From: Ferribacterium limneticum
Lineage (GTDB): Bacteria; Pseudomonadota; Gammaproteobacteria; Burkholderiales; Rhodocyclaceae
DNA: 64,000 bases
Assembly (NCBI RefSeq): GCF_020510625.1
Contig: NZ_CP075191.1
Span: 3,635,501-3,699,500, forward strand
Direction of reading: 5' to 3'
Positions within the stretch are counted from its first letter, which is position 1, and each line of letters opens with the position of its first letter. This document shows positions 1 through 9,132 of this stretch, piece after piece. Made by a program: the position numbers and the translations under genes. Under the pieces are notes generated by a model that saw only the letters and a program-made list of their open reading frames with translations, ran no database searches and was not told where the DNA came from.

Positions 1-236
1 TCGAGAAGACGTGCCGTGTCGCTGGTATTGGCGCGCCACGCAGGCAAGTTGTGTTTTTCGAGTTGGACCGCCCCAGGTGGCGCATCCTCGATTCGCGTGG
101 CATCAACGGTGACCGTACTCAGGGTCGTTGTTGCCTCATCCCCGTTCGAGGCGGGATTGGGCGTCTGAGATAGCGCAACCAAAGGAAATACAGAAAACAA
201 TACCGCCCAGGAACGGGCCGGGAATTGATGAGTCAT
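1..236 (-). CDS. TonB-dependent receptor, N-terminal part (cut by window edge)
   Basis: Reading leftward from the ATG at 234-236 gives 78 codons without a stop before the window ends. The product starts with a short basic segment and a hydrophobic stretch (about residues 9-23) ending near LSQ, which looks like a Sec signal peptide. Around residue 40 comes STVTVDATRIED, the pattern of a TonB box leading into the plug domain of outer-membrane TonB-dependent receptors. The barrel lies outside the window, so the substrate (siderophore, cobalamin, other) cannot be named. The downstream PEP-CTERM genes are on the same strand, but two hairpins separate them from this gene. The family call rests on the N-terminal pattern only. 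Confidence 0.7.
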   Translation of the reverse strand, partial: MTHQFPARSWAVLFSVFPLVALSQTPNPASNGDEATTTLSTVTVDATRIEDAPPGAVQLEKHNLPAWRANTSDTARLL

Positions 237-258
237 TTGCGTGATACCGAAAATGAAC

Positions 259-313
259 AATGGCGGAGTTCAGAACTCCGCCATTTGACTGCAAAAGCCA
301 GCGATGTCGCTGG
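259..313 (-). terminator. Two hairpins after the last PEP-CTERM gene
   Basis: Two near-perfect inverted repeats lie just past the stop codon at 317. The first (298-313) is CCAGCGA/TCGCTGG with a 2-nt loop, followed in the minus direction by CTTTTGC. The second (259-285) has 13-bp arms AATGGCGGAGTTC/GAACTCCGCCATT around one base. They probably end transcription of the PEP-CTERM cluster before the receptor gene. The T-run after the first hairpin is short, so termination efficiency is uncertain. Confidence 0.6.
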
Positions 314-316
314 TCC

Positions 317-1090
317 TCAGACTTGCCGACGACGGCGTGCCACGAAGCCCATGAGACCCAAGCCGGCCATGAACATGGCGTAGCTCTCCGGCTCGGGAAC
401 GGCTGCGGTTATTATTTGTGAAAGCGGCACCCCGCTCATGGTTCCGATAGCGTCGTAGTATTTTGCAGAGGTAGCTGTCATACAAACAGCCCCCATCATC
501 CCGCCCGGAGCGCAGTCGGCATAGGCGGTGGCAGAAAGGCCTGCACTTCCCGTACCCGCTTTTTCATTCCACGTCAGCGCCAGCGGGTTGCCGGCAGTAT
601 TGGCTGCACTAAGACTGTCGGGGATAAAAACGTAAGCGTAAGAATTCTGAATCGATTTCGCGTAGTTTTTCATGCTTGGCCCCCCAGCAAAAACGCCGCC
701 AACGTCGATACCTTCCTGCGGCGTCCAGGTATTGCCCATGAACGTGTTGGTCGTATTCTTGGCAAAGGTGGCAACCAGGGTGCCGCCCAGCGCTGCGTCA
801 TGGTAGCTGTAAAGCTGGAAAGTCAGCGGCACCAGCGTCTGATCATAATACGGGGCGGCACCTTGAGCCGGCCATTCTCCTGTCATCGACTCGGTCAGGG
901 TGCCTTGCAGGTTTGTTACCGTATGGGTGACGTCATCAAAAGAGAACGATCCGGTGAAGATGCTGTTCTTCGGTTGAGTATCCGGCTCGTACCATGTGGT
1001 GACGATGTTGTAATTGCCAGTTGCGGCCTGTGCTACTGGTACGGCAGCAAATGTTGCAAGCAGTGCGGCTGCGATTACAGCTTTTTTCAT
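317..1090 (-). CDS. PEP-CTERM sorting domain protein, paralogue 1
   Basis: Exported protein of 257 aa. It has a Sec signal peptide (MKKAVIAAALL..., cleaved near AQA), a beta-rich middle, and a C-terminal PEP-CTERM anchor: VPEPESYAMFMAGLGLMG followed by an RRRR cluster. PEP-CTERM tails are recognised by exosortase, which moves the protein to the surface or extracellular matrix; no exosortase gene lies in this window. The start has a good ribosome site (AGAGGA, 8 nt before ATG). It shares with its two neighbours the block TTWYEP...SIF.GSF.. DD.T and a motif YADCAPGGMMG...C with two cysteines that may pair. Function beyond surface sorting is unknown. Confidence 0.88.
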   Translation of the reverse strand: MKKAVIAAALLATFAAVPVAQAATGNYNIVTTWYEPDTQPKNSIFTGSFSFDDVTHTVTNLQGTLTESMTGEWPAQGAAPYYDQTLVPLTFQLYSYHDAALGGTLVATFAKNTTNTFMGNTWTPQEGIDVGGVFAGGPSMKNYAKSIQNSYAYVFIPDSLSAANTAGNPLALTWNEKAGTGSAGLSATAYADCAPGGMMGAVCMTATSAKYYDAIGTMSGVPLSQIITAAVPEPESYAMFMAGLGLMGFVARRRRQV

Positions 1091-1121
1091 TGCAGTATCC
1101 TCTAAAAAGAAAGTAAGTCTG

Positions 1122-1820
1122 TTAAGACGCCTTGCGGCGGAAAGCTATCCAGCCCATCACCCCCAGGCCGGCAAGGAACATGGCGGAGGACTCGGGCTCT
1201 GGCACGGCGGCGATGCTCTGCGAGAGCGGATAGCCGCTCATCGTGCCGAGCGCGCCATAGCCGGCGATGCTGGTGCCGGTCATGCAGGTCGCACCCATCA
1301 TGCCGCCGGGGGCGCAGTCTGCGTAGGCAAGCTTGTCAAGCTGCGCTTGGGTGAGTTGTGCCAGCGGATTGTCCGGGACGAAGATCAGCGCGTAGGCATT
1401 GCCAGGGTTGGCAATCGCCGAGGGGAACCCCGCATACAAGACCTCCCCGCCGGGCAACCAGGTATCGCTGCCGAATGAGGTTGTGAAGGTGGTGGTCGTC
1501 GGATTCCTGAACGTCGCCGCAAAAGTGCCGCCGAGCGTGCCGTCGTACCAGGAAACCAGTTGGTGGCTCAGCGTCAGCCAAGTCATGGGCGTGCCGCTTT
1601 GCAGGCCCCCGCTCATTGACTCGCTGAGACTGCCCTGGAGATTGCTCAATGTCCTGGTGGCGTCGTCGTAGGTAAACGAGCCGATGAAGATCGAATCGTA
1701 GGGCCGGGTTTCGGGCTCGTACCAGGTCGTGGTAACGCTGTAGGAACTCGTCGCCGCCTGGGCGACCGAAGCGCCGCCTAGCAACACCAAGGCACTGCAG
1801 AGCAAGGAAATGGATTTCAT
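1122..1820 (-). CDS. PEP-CTERM sorting domain protein, paralogue 2
   Basis: About 232 aa. The ATG at 1820 is chosen over one three codons upstream (1829) because AGGA sits 8 nt before it, whereas the upstream ATG has no properly spaced site. The signal peptide starts MKSISLLCSALVLLGG and ends near AQA. The body carries TTTWYEPETRPYDSIFIGSF and YADCAPGGMMGATCM, almost the same as paralogue 1. The C-terminus is VPEPESSAMFLAGLGVMG plus a basic FRRK tail, a standard PEP-CTERM anchor. It lies 31 bp upstream of paralogue 1 in a probable operon. The similarity indicates recent tandem duplication. Confidence 0.88.
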   Translation of the reverse strand: MKSISLLCSALVLLGGASVAQAATSSYSVTTTWYEPETRPYDSIFIGSFTYDDATRTLSNLQGSLSESMSGGLQSGTPMTWLTLSHQLVSWYDGTLGGTFAATFRNPTTTTFTTSFGSDTWLPGGEVLYAGFPSAIANPGNAYALIFVPDNPLAQLTQAQLDKLAYADCAPGGMMGATCMTGTSIAGYGALGTMSGYPLSQSIAAVPEPESSAMFLAGLGVMGWIAFRRKAS

Positions 1821-1884
1821 GATCGCCATCCTGTCGCATCAATGAAACCGGCCAGCGCCTCGTACGAAGTGCTAGCCGCTGTGG

Positions 1885-2664
1885 TCAAACCGACCGGCGA
1901 CGGCGAACCATTGCACCCATCAGACCCAGACCAGCCAGGAGCATGGCGTAGGATTCCGGCTCCGGTACTGCGGCAATGGTTTGCGAGTTAGGCAGCGTGC
2001 CCTGCATGGTGCCGCCCGGGATCAAGGTGCCGCTGGAGTTGTAGCCGTTCCAGCCGGTCATGCACTTGTTGCCGGAGCCGGTGCGCGGCATCAGAGCGGC
2101 CGGTGTGCAGTCGCCGTAGGCGATGTAGTTCAACTGAGATTGAGTCAGCGCTGCGGTCGGGTCAGCAAGATTGACGAAGACCGAGACAAAGGCGTTTTCG
2201 GTACCTGCGGTATAGACGGCGCCCATCTTGCCGTTGGAGCCAAAGGTGCCGCCGAAGAAAGAACCCAAGGCGTAGCTGGGGTGATTCGGATTGAATACGT
2301 TGGTGTCGTTGTTCTTGAACACCGAAACGACCAGGCCGTCGTTGACGCTGTCGCCATTGGTATCAACGGCAACCGAGGACAACTGGTTGGTGAGAGTGAC
2401 CCAGGCACTGATGCCGGGTCCGCCGTCCATGGCTTGATTGATCTTGCCGGTCAGATTGGAAACGGTTTGCGTCACGTCATCGTAGCTGAACGAGCCGTAA
2501 AACCCGGTATCCCAGTCCGGGTGCGAGGTGTTGTACACCACCTGATTAAAGGTTTGCGTCACGCTGTAGTTCGTCACCGATGCATTTGCTGCGCTTGCCG
2601 AAACAAGCAGCGACAGCAGACCAGCGGCCTTGAGCAGCAACGGAATGGCAGATTTGCGAATCAT
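1885..2664 (-). CDS. PEP-CTERM sorting domain protein, paralogue 3
   Basis: 259 aa with a signal peptide (MIRKSAIPLLLKAAGLLSLL...), a body related to the two downstream genes (SYDDVTQTVSNLTGKIN; YGDCTPAALM...CM in place of DCAPGGMMG), and a PEP-CTERM tail VPEPESYAMLLAGLGLMG with RRRR. The ribosome site GGGAG precedes the ATG. It is more divergent than the other two: longer middle section, an Asp/Asn-rich stretch near VDTNGDSVNDG resembling a calcium-binding loop, and an insertion between the paired cysteines. It is the first gene of the three, so their promoter should lie in 2665-2830. I saw no clear sigma-54 element there. Confidence 0.87.
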   Translation of the reverse strand: MIRKSAIPLLLKAAGLLSLLVSASAANASVTNYSVTQTFNQVVYNTSHPDWDTGFYGSFSYDDVTQTVSNLTGKINQAMDGGPGISAWVTLTNQLSSVAVDTNGDSVNDGLVVSVFKNNDTNVFNPNHPSYALGSFFGGTFGSNGKMGAVYTAGTENAFVSVFVNLADPTAALTQSQLNYIAYGDCTPAALMPRTGSGNKCMTGWNGYNSSGTLIPGGTMQGTLPNSQTIAAVPEPESYAMLLAGLGLMGAMVRRRRSV

Positions 2665-2875
2665 TTGAGTTCTCCCTGTGAATAAACCAGTTACCAGCAG
2701 AAAATGCCGTCTTTGGCGGGCTCTTTTACCCTGCTGATCATTCAGATGCGGAAGTTACGCCGGGGGTGCAATGCCAGATATGGTTCATTCGACCCTATTT
2801 GATGCACTGCGACGATATGCCGCATGATTCTTGATTGCCTGCCTCCAACTCAGTCCGTATATTCGCCGAGGCCGC

Positions 2876-3781
2876 ATGAGCACCCCCCTCTCGATTGTCG
2901 GCAACATTCCATCTTCAATTCATCAAGAGGGCTTCAGAGGGGTTACCAGGGATAGAAGACTCATGCACCAACCCGTTGGGTTGCTGGAGATCATCCACAA
3001 ATCGCTTGCCATCCAGTCTCATCAGGAGCTCTTCCGGTGGATGCATGGCGGCGTTCAGGAACTTGTGCCCCATGACGTGCTGATTGCTGCCTGGGGCGAT
3101 TTTGTATCCGGCCAAATTCTCCTGGACGTCGTCTCGCCATTGCCCAACCTGAGAACGACCGAGGTATCGACTGAACTTGTCCTGCCGTTTCTGGCTGACA
3201 CATTTGAGTCGTGGGAAGAAACCGGATGCGTTCCGATCTCATTCGCTGTGCGGGAAGGTGTTTTCAGGTTCGACGGAGCGGGGGCAGCGACCAACCCGGC
3301 CGCGAACAGCCTGGCAAGGATGCGCTGGGCGATCGTTCATGGCATCAAGGACAAGCGAGGTGACCTGGAATGCCTGTATGTTTTCCTGAAAGATGCGCCG
3401 GTATTGGAACCCTTCGAGGTCAACTGGGTGAAACTCCTGCTGCCATTCGTGGATGTAGCGTTCCGACGCGTGTCACATTTACCGATGCAGCGTTTGGCGA
3501 GCATGCCAAGTACGGGAACGATGCCCGAGAACCAGGAAGTCGCGGAAACGCAGGCAACAGGGCGCCTTCAAAAGCTTGAAGACCTGAGTTCCCGCGAACA
3601 GGAAATCATGCACTGGGTGAGCCTTGGCAAGACGAACCCGGAAATCGGCCACATCCTCTGCATCAGCCCGATAACGGTACGCAATCACCTGTACCGAATT
3701 TTTCGCAAGCTGGATGCAATGAATCGCGCTCAAGCGGTTTTTCAGCTAAGACAGCGTGGATTGGCTGACGAAGGAAACTAA
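2876..3781 (+). CDS. LuxR-family regulator of the EpsA type (PEP-CTERM/EPS associated)
   Basis: About 301 aa. The C-terminal 65 residues form a LuxR helix-turn-helix: LSSREQEIMHWVSLGKTN, then ISPITVRNHLYRIFRKL. The N-terminal two-thirds contain HQELFRWMHGGVQELVPHDV and LIAAWGDF, which I recognise as typical of EpsA, a regulator tied to exopolysaccharide and PEP-CTERM loci in betaproteobacteria. There is no receiver domain, so it is not a classical response regulator. ATG 2876 is preceded by GAGG; a TTG at 2831 and an ATG at 2963 are alternatives. It diverges from the PEP-CTERM genes and is a natural candidate for controlling them. The role is inferred from position and family. Confidence 0.82.
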   Translation: MSTPLSIVGNIPSSIHQEGFRGVTRDRRLMHQPVGLLEIIHKSLAIQSHQELFRWMHGGVQELVPHDVLIAAWGDFVSGQILLDVVSPLPNLRTTEVSTELVLPFLADTFESWEETGCVPISFAVREGVFRFDGAGAATNPAANSLARMRWAIVHGIKDKRGDLECLYVFLKDAPVLEPFEVNWVKLLLPFVDVAFRRVSHLPMQRLASMPSTGTMPENQEVAETQATGRLQKLEDLSSREQEIMHWVSLGKTNPEIGHILCISPITVRNHLYRIFRKLDAMNRAQAVFQLRQRGLADEGN

Positions 3782-3885
3782 GCGCCTCAAGCCAAAGTGC
3801 GAGCTAGGCATCGTCGCCTTGTGCAAGCGTGTTCAATATCGGGTGGCCACGACGGACCGCCGGAATCGGCGGACAGCGACAGGAA

Positions 3886-4968
3886 TCAGCCCTGCTCGGC
3901 CAGTTCCGCCAGCAGATCGGCCTGATGCTCGGCCGCCAAGGCGCCAAGCAGTTCATCCATGTCGCCGTCCATGATTGCGGCAATTTTGTACAGCGTCAGG
4001 TTGATGCGGTGGTCGGTGATCCGCCCCTGCGGGAAGTTGTAGGTACGAATGCGCTCGGAGCGGTCGCCGGAGCCGATTAGACTCTTGCGGGTGCTGGAGA
4101 TGTGTGCCTGCTGGGCGCGCACCTGGACGTCCTTGATCCGCGCTGCCAGCACCTTCATGGCCGAGGCCTTGTTGGCGTGCTGAGAACGGCCATCCTGACA
4201 TTCGGCGACGATGCCGGTCGGCAGGTGGGTAATGCGCACGGCCGAATCGGTCTTGTTGATGTGCTGGCCGCCGGCACCGGAAGCCCGGAAGGTGTCGATG
4301 CGCAGATCAGCCGGGTTGAGATTGACGTCCTCGACCTCATCGACCTCGGGCATCACCGCCACGGTGCACGCCGAGGTATGGATGCGGCCCTGGGTCTCGG
4401 TTTCCGGCACGCGCTGGACGCGGTGGCCGCCGGACTCGAACTTCAGCCGGGAATAGGCGCCGTTGCCGGCCAGCCGGCAGATGATTTCGCGATAGCCACC
4501 CAATTCTGATTCGTTGGCCGACATGACTTCGACCTGCCAGCGCTGGCGTTCGGCATAGCGTGAATACATGCGGAAGAGGTCGCCAGCGAACAGCGCCGAC
4601 TCGTCGCCACCGGTGCCGGCACGGATTTCCAGCAGCACGCTGCGCTCGTCGTTGGGGTCTTTCGGCAACAGCAACTTCTGCAGTTCGACTTCGAGTTCCG
4701 GCAGGCGAGCCTTGGCGCTGGCCATCTCTTCCTCGGCGAACTCGCGCATGTCGGGGTCGCCCAGCATGGCCTCGGCTTCGGCCAGATCATTTTCGGCCTG
4801 GCGGAAGGCATTGAACTGGACGACCACCGGCTCGACCTCAGCCCGCTCGCGTGATAGTTTGCGGAACTGATCCATGTCGTTGGCCGTGCTCGGCGCCGAC
4901 AGCATGCGGTCGATTTCATCGAGACGATCAACCAGCAACTCCAGTTTTTGGCGGATGCTCGATTTCAT
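3886..4968 (-). CDS. prfA: Peptide chain release factor 1
   Basis: 360 aa, the normal RF1 length. RF1 recognises UAA and UAG in the ribosomal A site and triggers peptide release. The catalytic GGQ motif is present in [14 protein letters not shown], and the stop-codon-reading PxT loop appears as PET in [14 protein letters not shown]. The C-terminal block [20 protein letters not shown] is also conserved. In many bacteria prfA follows hemA and precedes prmC. Here hemA is on the same strand, but a GGDEF gene on the opposite strand stands between them, and no prmC follows (the next gene, the LuxR regulator, is convergent). Confidence 0.97.
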   Translation of the reverse strand: MKSSIRQKLELLVDRLDEIDRMLSAPSTANDMDQFRKLSRERAEVEPVVVQFNAFRQAENDLAEAEAMLGDPDMREFAEEEMASAKARLPELEVELQKLLLPKDPNDERSVLLEIRAGTGGDESALFAGDLFRMYSRYAERQRWQVEVMSANESELGGYREIICRLAGNGAYSRLKFESGGHRVQRVPETETQGRIHTSACTVAVMPEVDEVEDVNLNPADLRIDTFRASGAGGQHINKTDSAVRITHLPTGIVAECQDGRSQHANKASAMKVLAARIKDVQVRAQQAHISSTRKSLIGSGDRSERIRTYNFPQGRITDHRINLTLYKIAAIMDGDMDELLGALAAEHQADLLAELAEQG

Positions 4969-5006
4969 TTTGGCGGGCCAGACAATAAAGGGATCAAGGG
5001 GGCGTT

Positions 5007-6731
5007 ATGGTACCCGAGAACGCCACTCGCCGGCGATGGGAGGAGATTGCCAGCAAGGAATCGAGGCCCGATAATCACGCTCTTGAAAATGCCTATCTCA
5101 TGCAGACCGTCTCCCATTCCTTCATTGCATTGGCCCAAAGCCTAGAGCTGCGCTGGCAGAGCTATCGCGAAAGCGGTGACTTCGATCAATTCATCGAATT
5201 CACCCTGTCGCTGAACGGCCTGACCGAACGCCTCGGGCAGCAGAACCTGCCCGGCCTGGCCAGTGCCTGCGAAGAACTGGAACACCGGGCGCTGGCCCTG
5301 TTCAACGACAGTGCCGCCCACCCGGTCACCCACGAGAATGCCGACGCGATCAGCCAGCAGCTCAACACCATTCTCCGCGTCCTGCAGCGCCATGAAACGC
5401 CCGCCGTCATCGCCAAAAGGCTCTCCGACAAAGAAGACAACGAGCCCGACCAATGGATTCGTCAACGTAAGGTCCTGATCGTCTCCCGCCCGGAGCATCC
5501 GTGGGCTGCGGCGCTGGTCGAGCAGCTTTCGTTTTACGGTTTCAAAGCCCGCACCGCCGGCTGGGACGATGCCCCCGAGATGGACGAGCCGCCACTGGCC
5601 GCAATCCTCATCCCCGACCGGGAAAACAGCCTCTATCCGCCAAGCGCTGTCGCCGCCCTCCAGCGCTTGAAAGCCAGTTTCGTCACCACATATTTCTACT
5701 GTCTGTCGGTGCCATCCTCGCTGGAAGCCATCGTCGGCTTGCAACGAGCCGGGGCGAATGTCTGCATCCCGGCCGAAATCAAACTCAGCGACATCCTGTC
5801 GCGCATTCTCGACCTGGTCGAAAGCCGCGAGCAGGAAACCCACCGCGTGCTGATCGTCGAGGACTCCCGTACCGCCGTCGCCCATATCCAGCGCGCCCTG
5901 GACCTGCAAGGCATCGACAGCCGCGCCATCAACACGCCGCTCGCCCTGCTCCAGGCCACCTCGGAATACCGGCCGCACGCCATCCTGATGGACATGTACA
6001 TGCCCTTCTGCACCGGCGTCGAGGTCACCCGGGCGCTGCGCCAGATTCCCGAATACCAGTCGCTGCCGGTCATCTACCTTTCCGGCGAAACCGACATTGC
6101 ACAGCAGGTCGAAGCCTTACGCCTGGGCGGCGACCAGTTCCTGACCAAGCCGGCCAATCCGATCATCCTCGGCTCGGTCGTCAAGACGAAGATCGACCGC
6201 TACCGCGACATGCTGCGCTCCGGGCGCCACGACGGCCTGACCGGCTTGCTCAACCACTCCGCATCCAAGGAACAACTGGGGCAGATGTTGCGCCGCGCCC
6301 TGCCTGCCGGGCATTTGGCGGTGGCGATGATTGACATTGACCGCTTCAAATTGATCAACGACAACTACGGCCACCCGGTCGGCGATCAGGTCATCCGCAG
6401 CCTGGCCTGGCTGTTGCGGGGCCGTTTGCGCAACAGCGATCTGATCGGGCGCTACGGCGGCGAAGAATTCATCGTCGCCCTGAACGGCGTCGAACTCAGC
6501 CAGGCCATTACCCTACTCGACCGCATTCGCCACGACTTCTCGCAACTACCGCACGCCCATAGCCGGGGTGCCTTGCGGGCCAGTTTCAGTTGCGGCGTCG
6601 CCAGCGTGCCCAGCTATCTGACCGGCAGCTCGCTGATCGAGGCAGCCGATGAGGCGCTGCTCCAGGCCAAACGGGAAGGTCGCAACCAGATCATTGCAGC
6701 TGGCCGCAAAAAGCAGGAATTAAGCGTCTAA
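5007..6731 (+). CDS. Multidomain response regulator with GGDEF domain (diguanylate cyclase)
   Basis: 574 aa. An N-terminal helical region (about residues 35-115) resembles a histidine phosphotransfer-like bundle. A degenerate receiver-like segment follows (about 150-260, starting RKVLIVSRPEHP, no clear phospho-acceptor). A full receiver domain comes next (about 280-395, HRVLIVEDSRTAV, phospho-Asp in ILMDMYMPF, conserved Lys in FLTKPAN). The C-terminal GGDEF domain (about 410-570) starts HDGLTGLLNH and has the active-site GGEEF, so it should make c-di-GMP from GTP. RNSD lies five residues before GGEEF, an RxxD product-inhibition site. The ATG has a strong GGGGG site. It lies divergent to prfA and convergent with hemA (10 bp apart). 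The sensor that phosphorylates it is not evident here. Confidence 0.9.
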   Translation: MVPENATRRRWEEIASKESRPDNHALENAYLMQTVSHSFIALAQSLELRWQSYRESGDFDQFIEFTLSLNGLTERLGQQNLPGLASACEELEHRALALFNDSAAHPVTHENADAISQQLNTILRVLQRHETPAVIAKRLSDKEDNEPDQWIRQRKVLIVSRPEHPWAAALVEQLSFYGFKARTAGWDDAPEMDEPPLAAILIPDRENSLYPPSAVAALQRLKASFVTTYFYCLSVPSSLEAIVGLQRAGANVCIPAEIKLSDILSRILDLVESREQETHRVLIVEDSRTAVAHIQRALDLQGIDSRAINTPLALLQATSEYRPHAILMDMYMPFCTGVEVTRALRQIPEYQSLPVIYLSGETDIAQQVEALRLGGDQFLTKPANPIILGSVVKTKIDRYRDMLRSGRHDGLTGLLNHSASKEQLGQMLRRALPAGHLAVAMIDIDRFKLINDNYGHPVGDQVIRSLAWLLRGRLRNSDLIGRYGGEEFIVALNGVELSQAITLLDRIRHDFSQLPHAHSRGALRASFSCGVASVPSYLTGSSLIEAADEALLQAKREGRNQIIAAGRKKQELSV

Positions 6732-6741
6732 GCGGAAACGC

Positions 6742-7992
6742 CTAGTCGGCGGCGTGCAGGTGGAATAGCCGCGCCGCGGCGCCCTGCAGGTCGGAACGTT
6801 CGCCGCCTTCGGCCGAATTCAGGGTTTGCGTCGGCGCATGCAAAAACTTGTTGGTCAGGCGATGCGACAGGTGTTCAAGCACTTTTTCCGGTGCCTCGCC
6901 CTTGGCCAGCAACTTCATTGCATGCTCCATCTCGTGGCGGCGCATGCGCTCGGCCGAATCGCGCAGGGAACGGATAACCGGCACCGTATCGCGCGACTCC
7001 AGCCAGCCGAGGAAATCCTTAACCCGGTTGGCGATGATGTCCTCGGCCTCGACCACCGCGGCCTGCCGTGATTCCAGACCGCTCTCCACCACCTGCGCCA
7101 GATCGTCGACGGTGTAGAGGAAGACATCGTCAAGTTTGCCGACTTCCTCTTCGATATCGCGTGGGACGGCGAGGTCAACCATGAACATCGGCCGGTGACG
7201 GCGTACCTTGATTGCCCGTTCGACCATGCCGAGGCCGATGATCGGCAAGGGGCTGGCGGTACAGGAAACAACGATGTCGTGCTGGGCCAGATGCTCGCCC
7301 AGTTCGTCGAGGCGAATGGCCGTGCCGCCATACTGCTCGGCCAGCGCCCGGCCGCGTTCCAAAGTGCGGTTGGCAATGGTGACCTGCTTTGGCTTGCCGG
7401 CGCAGAAATGCGCGGCGCACAACTCGATCATTTCGCCGGCGCCGATGAACAGGATGCGCTGCCCGGCAATCGACTCGAAGATGCGCTCGGCCAGATGGAC
7501 GCCGGCGGCGGCCATCGAAACGATATTGGCGCCGATCGCCGTCGTGCTGCGCACTTCCTTGGCGACCGAGAAGGAACGCTGGAAAAGCTTGTGCAACTGC
7601 GTGCCGAGCGTGCCGTTTTCTTCGGCAGCCCGAACCGCATCCTTCATCTGGCCGAGAATCTGCGGTTCGCCAATGACCATCGAATCGAGGCCGCTGGCGA
7701 CGCGGAAGGCGTGACGAATGGCCTCCGGCTGGTCGTGGGTATAGACGTAGGGGGCCAGTTCCTCGCGCCCGACCTGATGGTAATGAGCCAACCAGTCGAT
7801 CACCACTTCCGGCGATTCGGCGGCGCAGTAGATCTCGGTGCGGTTGCAGGTAGACAGGATCGCCACCTCGCGCACCGGCCGGTCACGCGTCAGATCGGCC
7901 AGCGCATGCCCCAATTTGTCGGCGCCAAAAGCCACGCGCTCACGAATGGCGAGCGGTGCGGAATGATGGTTGATGCCGAGGGTAAAAATCAC
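6742..7992 (-). CDS. hemA: Glutamyl-tRNA reductase
   Basis: First step of the C5 tetrapyrrole pathway: NADPH-dependent reduction of glutamyl-tRNA to glutamate-1-semialdehyde. The catalytic cysteine is in [12 protein letters not shown], and the substrate-site block [17 protein letters not shown] and the NADPH-binding segment (ILFIGAGEM) are present. From the GTG at 7992 the protein is 416 aa and starts [20 protein letters not shown], matching the usual HemA N-terminus. The frame also stays open to a TTG at 8010. An extended -10 element (TGTTATAAT) sits just upstream, which gives a very short leader. prfA is the next gene on this strand, beyond the opposing GGDEF gene. Confidence 0.96.
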   Translation of the reverse strand: MIFTLGINHHSAPLAIRERVAFGADKLGHALADLTRDRPVREVAILSTCNRTEIYCAAESPEVVIDWLAHYHQVGREELAPYVYTHDQPEAIRHAFRVASGLDSMVIGEPQILGQMKDAVRAAEENGTLGTQLHKLFQRSFSVAKEVRSTTAIGANIVSMAAAGVHLAERIFESIAGQRILFIGAGEMIELCAAHFCAGKPKQVTIANRTLERGRALAEQYGGTAIRLDELGEHLAQHDIVVSCTASPLPIIGLGMVERAIKVRRHRPMFMVDLAVPRDIEEEVGKLDDVFLYTVDDLAQVVESGLESRQAAVVEAEDIIANRVKDFLGWLESRDTVPVIRSLRDSAERMRRHEMEHAMKLLAKGEAPEKVLEHLSHRLTNKFLHAPTQTLNSAEGGERSDLQGAAARLFHLHAAD

Positions 7993-8025
7993 CGGATTGG
8001 GCTGGCGCAAACGAAACGGGGGCTG

Positions 8026-8031
8026 ATTATA
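8026..8031 (-). promoter_or_regulatory. Extended -10 promoter element for hemA
   Basis: On the minus strand the hexamer is a perfect TATAAT preceded by TGT (extended -10). Transcription should start near 8019-8020, about 27 nt before the GTG at 7992 and only about 10 nt before the TTG at 8010. No good -35 is visible 17 bp upstream, as usual for extended -10 promoters. Confidence 0.6.
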
Positions 8032-8064
8032 ACATCCGCCCCCGGCCGCCCAGATTGCTCTGGA

Positions 8065-9132
8065 TCAGAACAAAAACGCCTGCTTTTCCGGCGTCGAGCG
8101 CGGCAGGGCGTCGGCACCGAATACTTTCATCTGGCGCGGCCTGAACCACACGGCCTGGCCAACCGCCAGTTGCAGCGACTCGTGCCGTTCGCGCGACAGT
8201 TCGACTTCGACGATCTCGCTACCGTGCAGCAGTTCGATACGGACCACCGGGCCAATCGGGTGCACGTGCTGCACGGTCGCCTGCAAGCCCTCTTCGCTCG
8301 GCTGGTGGCTGATGTCGATATCGTGCGGTCGGACAAAGGCGGTCGCCTTTTCAGTGGCTTCACCACGTTCGACCTCGGCATACGCGCCCTGCTGCCGGCT
8401 GTGAAAGACATTCACATTGCCCAGGAACTGGTAAACGAAAGGCGAAGCCGGGCTGGAGTAGACCTCGTCCGGCGAGCCGATCTGCTCGATCCTGCCGTGG
8501 TTCATCACGACGACACGGTCAGCCACTTCCAGCGCCTCCTCTTGGTCGTGCGTCACGAAGACGCTGGAAATGTGCATCTCGTCATGCAGGCGGCGCAGCC
8601 AGCGGCGCAGTTCCTTGCGCACCTTGGTGTCGAGGGCGCCAAACGGCTCATCGAGCAGCAGCACTTTCGGTTCGACGGCCAGGGCGCGGGCCAAGGCGAT
8701 GCGCTGGCGCTGACCGCCGGACAGTTGCGACGGATAGCGATCAGCCAGCCAATCCAGTTGGACCAGACCGAGCAGTTCCATGACCCGGCGCTTGATGTCG
8801 GCGTCAGACGGCCGTTCCTTGCGCGGCTTGACGCGCAGGCCGAAGGCGACATTTTCGAACACCGTCATGTGGCGGAACAGCGCGTAGTGCTGGAAGACGA
8901 AGCCGACATTGCGATCGCGGGCGTGCAGGTGGGTCGCCTCGGCGCCGGAAAAGAGGATTTCCCCTTGGTCAGCGGTTTCCATGCCGGCAATGATGCGCAG
9001 CAAGGTCGTCTTGCCGCAGCCGGAAGGACCGAGCAGGGCGACCAGTTCACCGGTCGGGATATCGAGATTGATGTTGTCGAGCGCGACGAAATTGCCGAAG
9101 CGCTTGGAGATGTTGCGGATTTCGATACTCAT
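8065..9132 (-). CDS. cysA: Sulfate/thiosulfate ABC transporter ATP-binding protein
   Basis: 355 aa. Energises sulfate and thiosulfate import from the inner face of the cytoplasmic membrane. Walker [12 protein letters not shown] (about residues 35-45), signature [15 protein letters not shown], Walker [13 protein letters not shown] and the switch histidine region [12 protein letters not shown] are all present. The C-terminal 120 residues form the TOBE-like regulatory domain ([10 protein letters not shown]). The start at 9132 ([12 protein letters not shown]) overlaps the cysW stop in an ATGA; the frame extends further upstream, but that part is only the shadow of cysW. Last gene of sbp-cysT-cysW-cysA. 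Confidence 0.95.
   Translation of the reverse strand: MSIEIRNISKRFGNFVALDNINLDIPTGELVALLGPSGCGKTTLLRIIAGMETADQGEILFSGAEATHLHARDRNVGFVFQHYALFRHMTVFENVAFGLRVKPRKERPSDADIKRRVMELLGLVQLDWLADRYPSQLSGGQRQRIALARALAVEPKVLLLDEPFGALDTKVRKELRRWLRRLHDEMHISSVFVTHDQEEALEVADRVVVMNHGRIEQIGSPDEVYSSPASPFVYQFLGNVNVFHSRQQGAYAEVERGEATEKATAFVRPHDIDISHQPSEEGLQATVQHVHPIGPVVRIELLHGSEIVEVELSRERHESLQLAVGQAVWFRPRQMKVFGADALPRSTPEKQAFLF

Noticed and set aside
2767..2777. TGGCATTGCA on the minus strand upstream of the PEP-CTERM genes as a sigma-54 promoter
   Set aside because: Its GG is not followed by GC at 10 bp, so it does not match the -24/-12 geometry.
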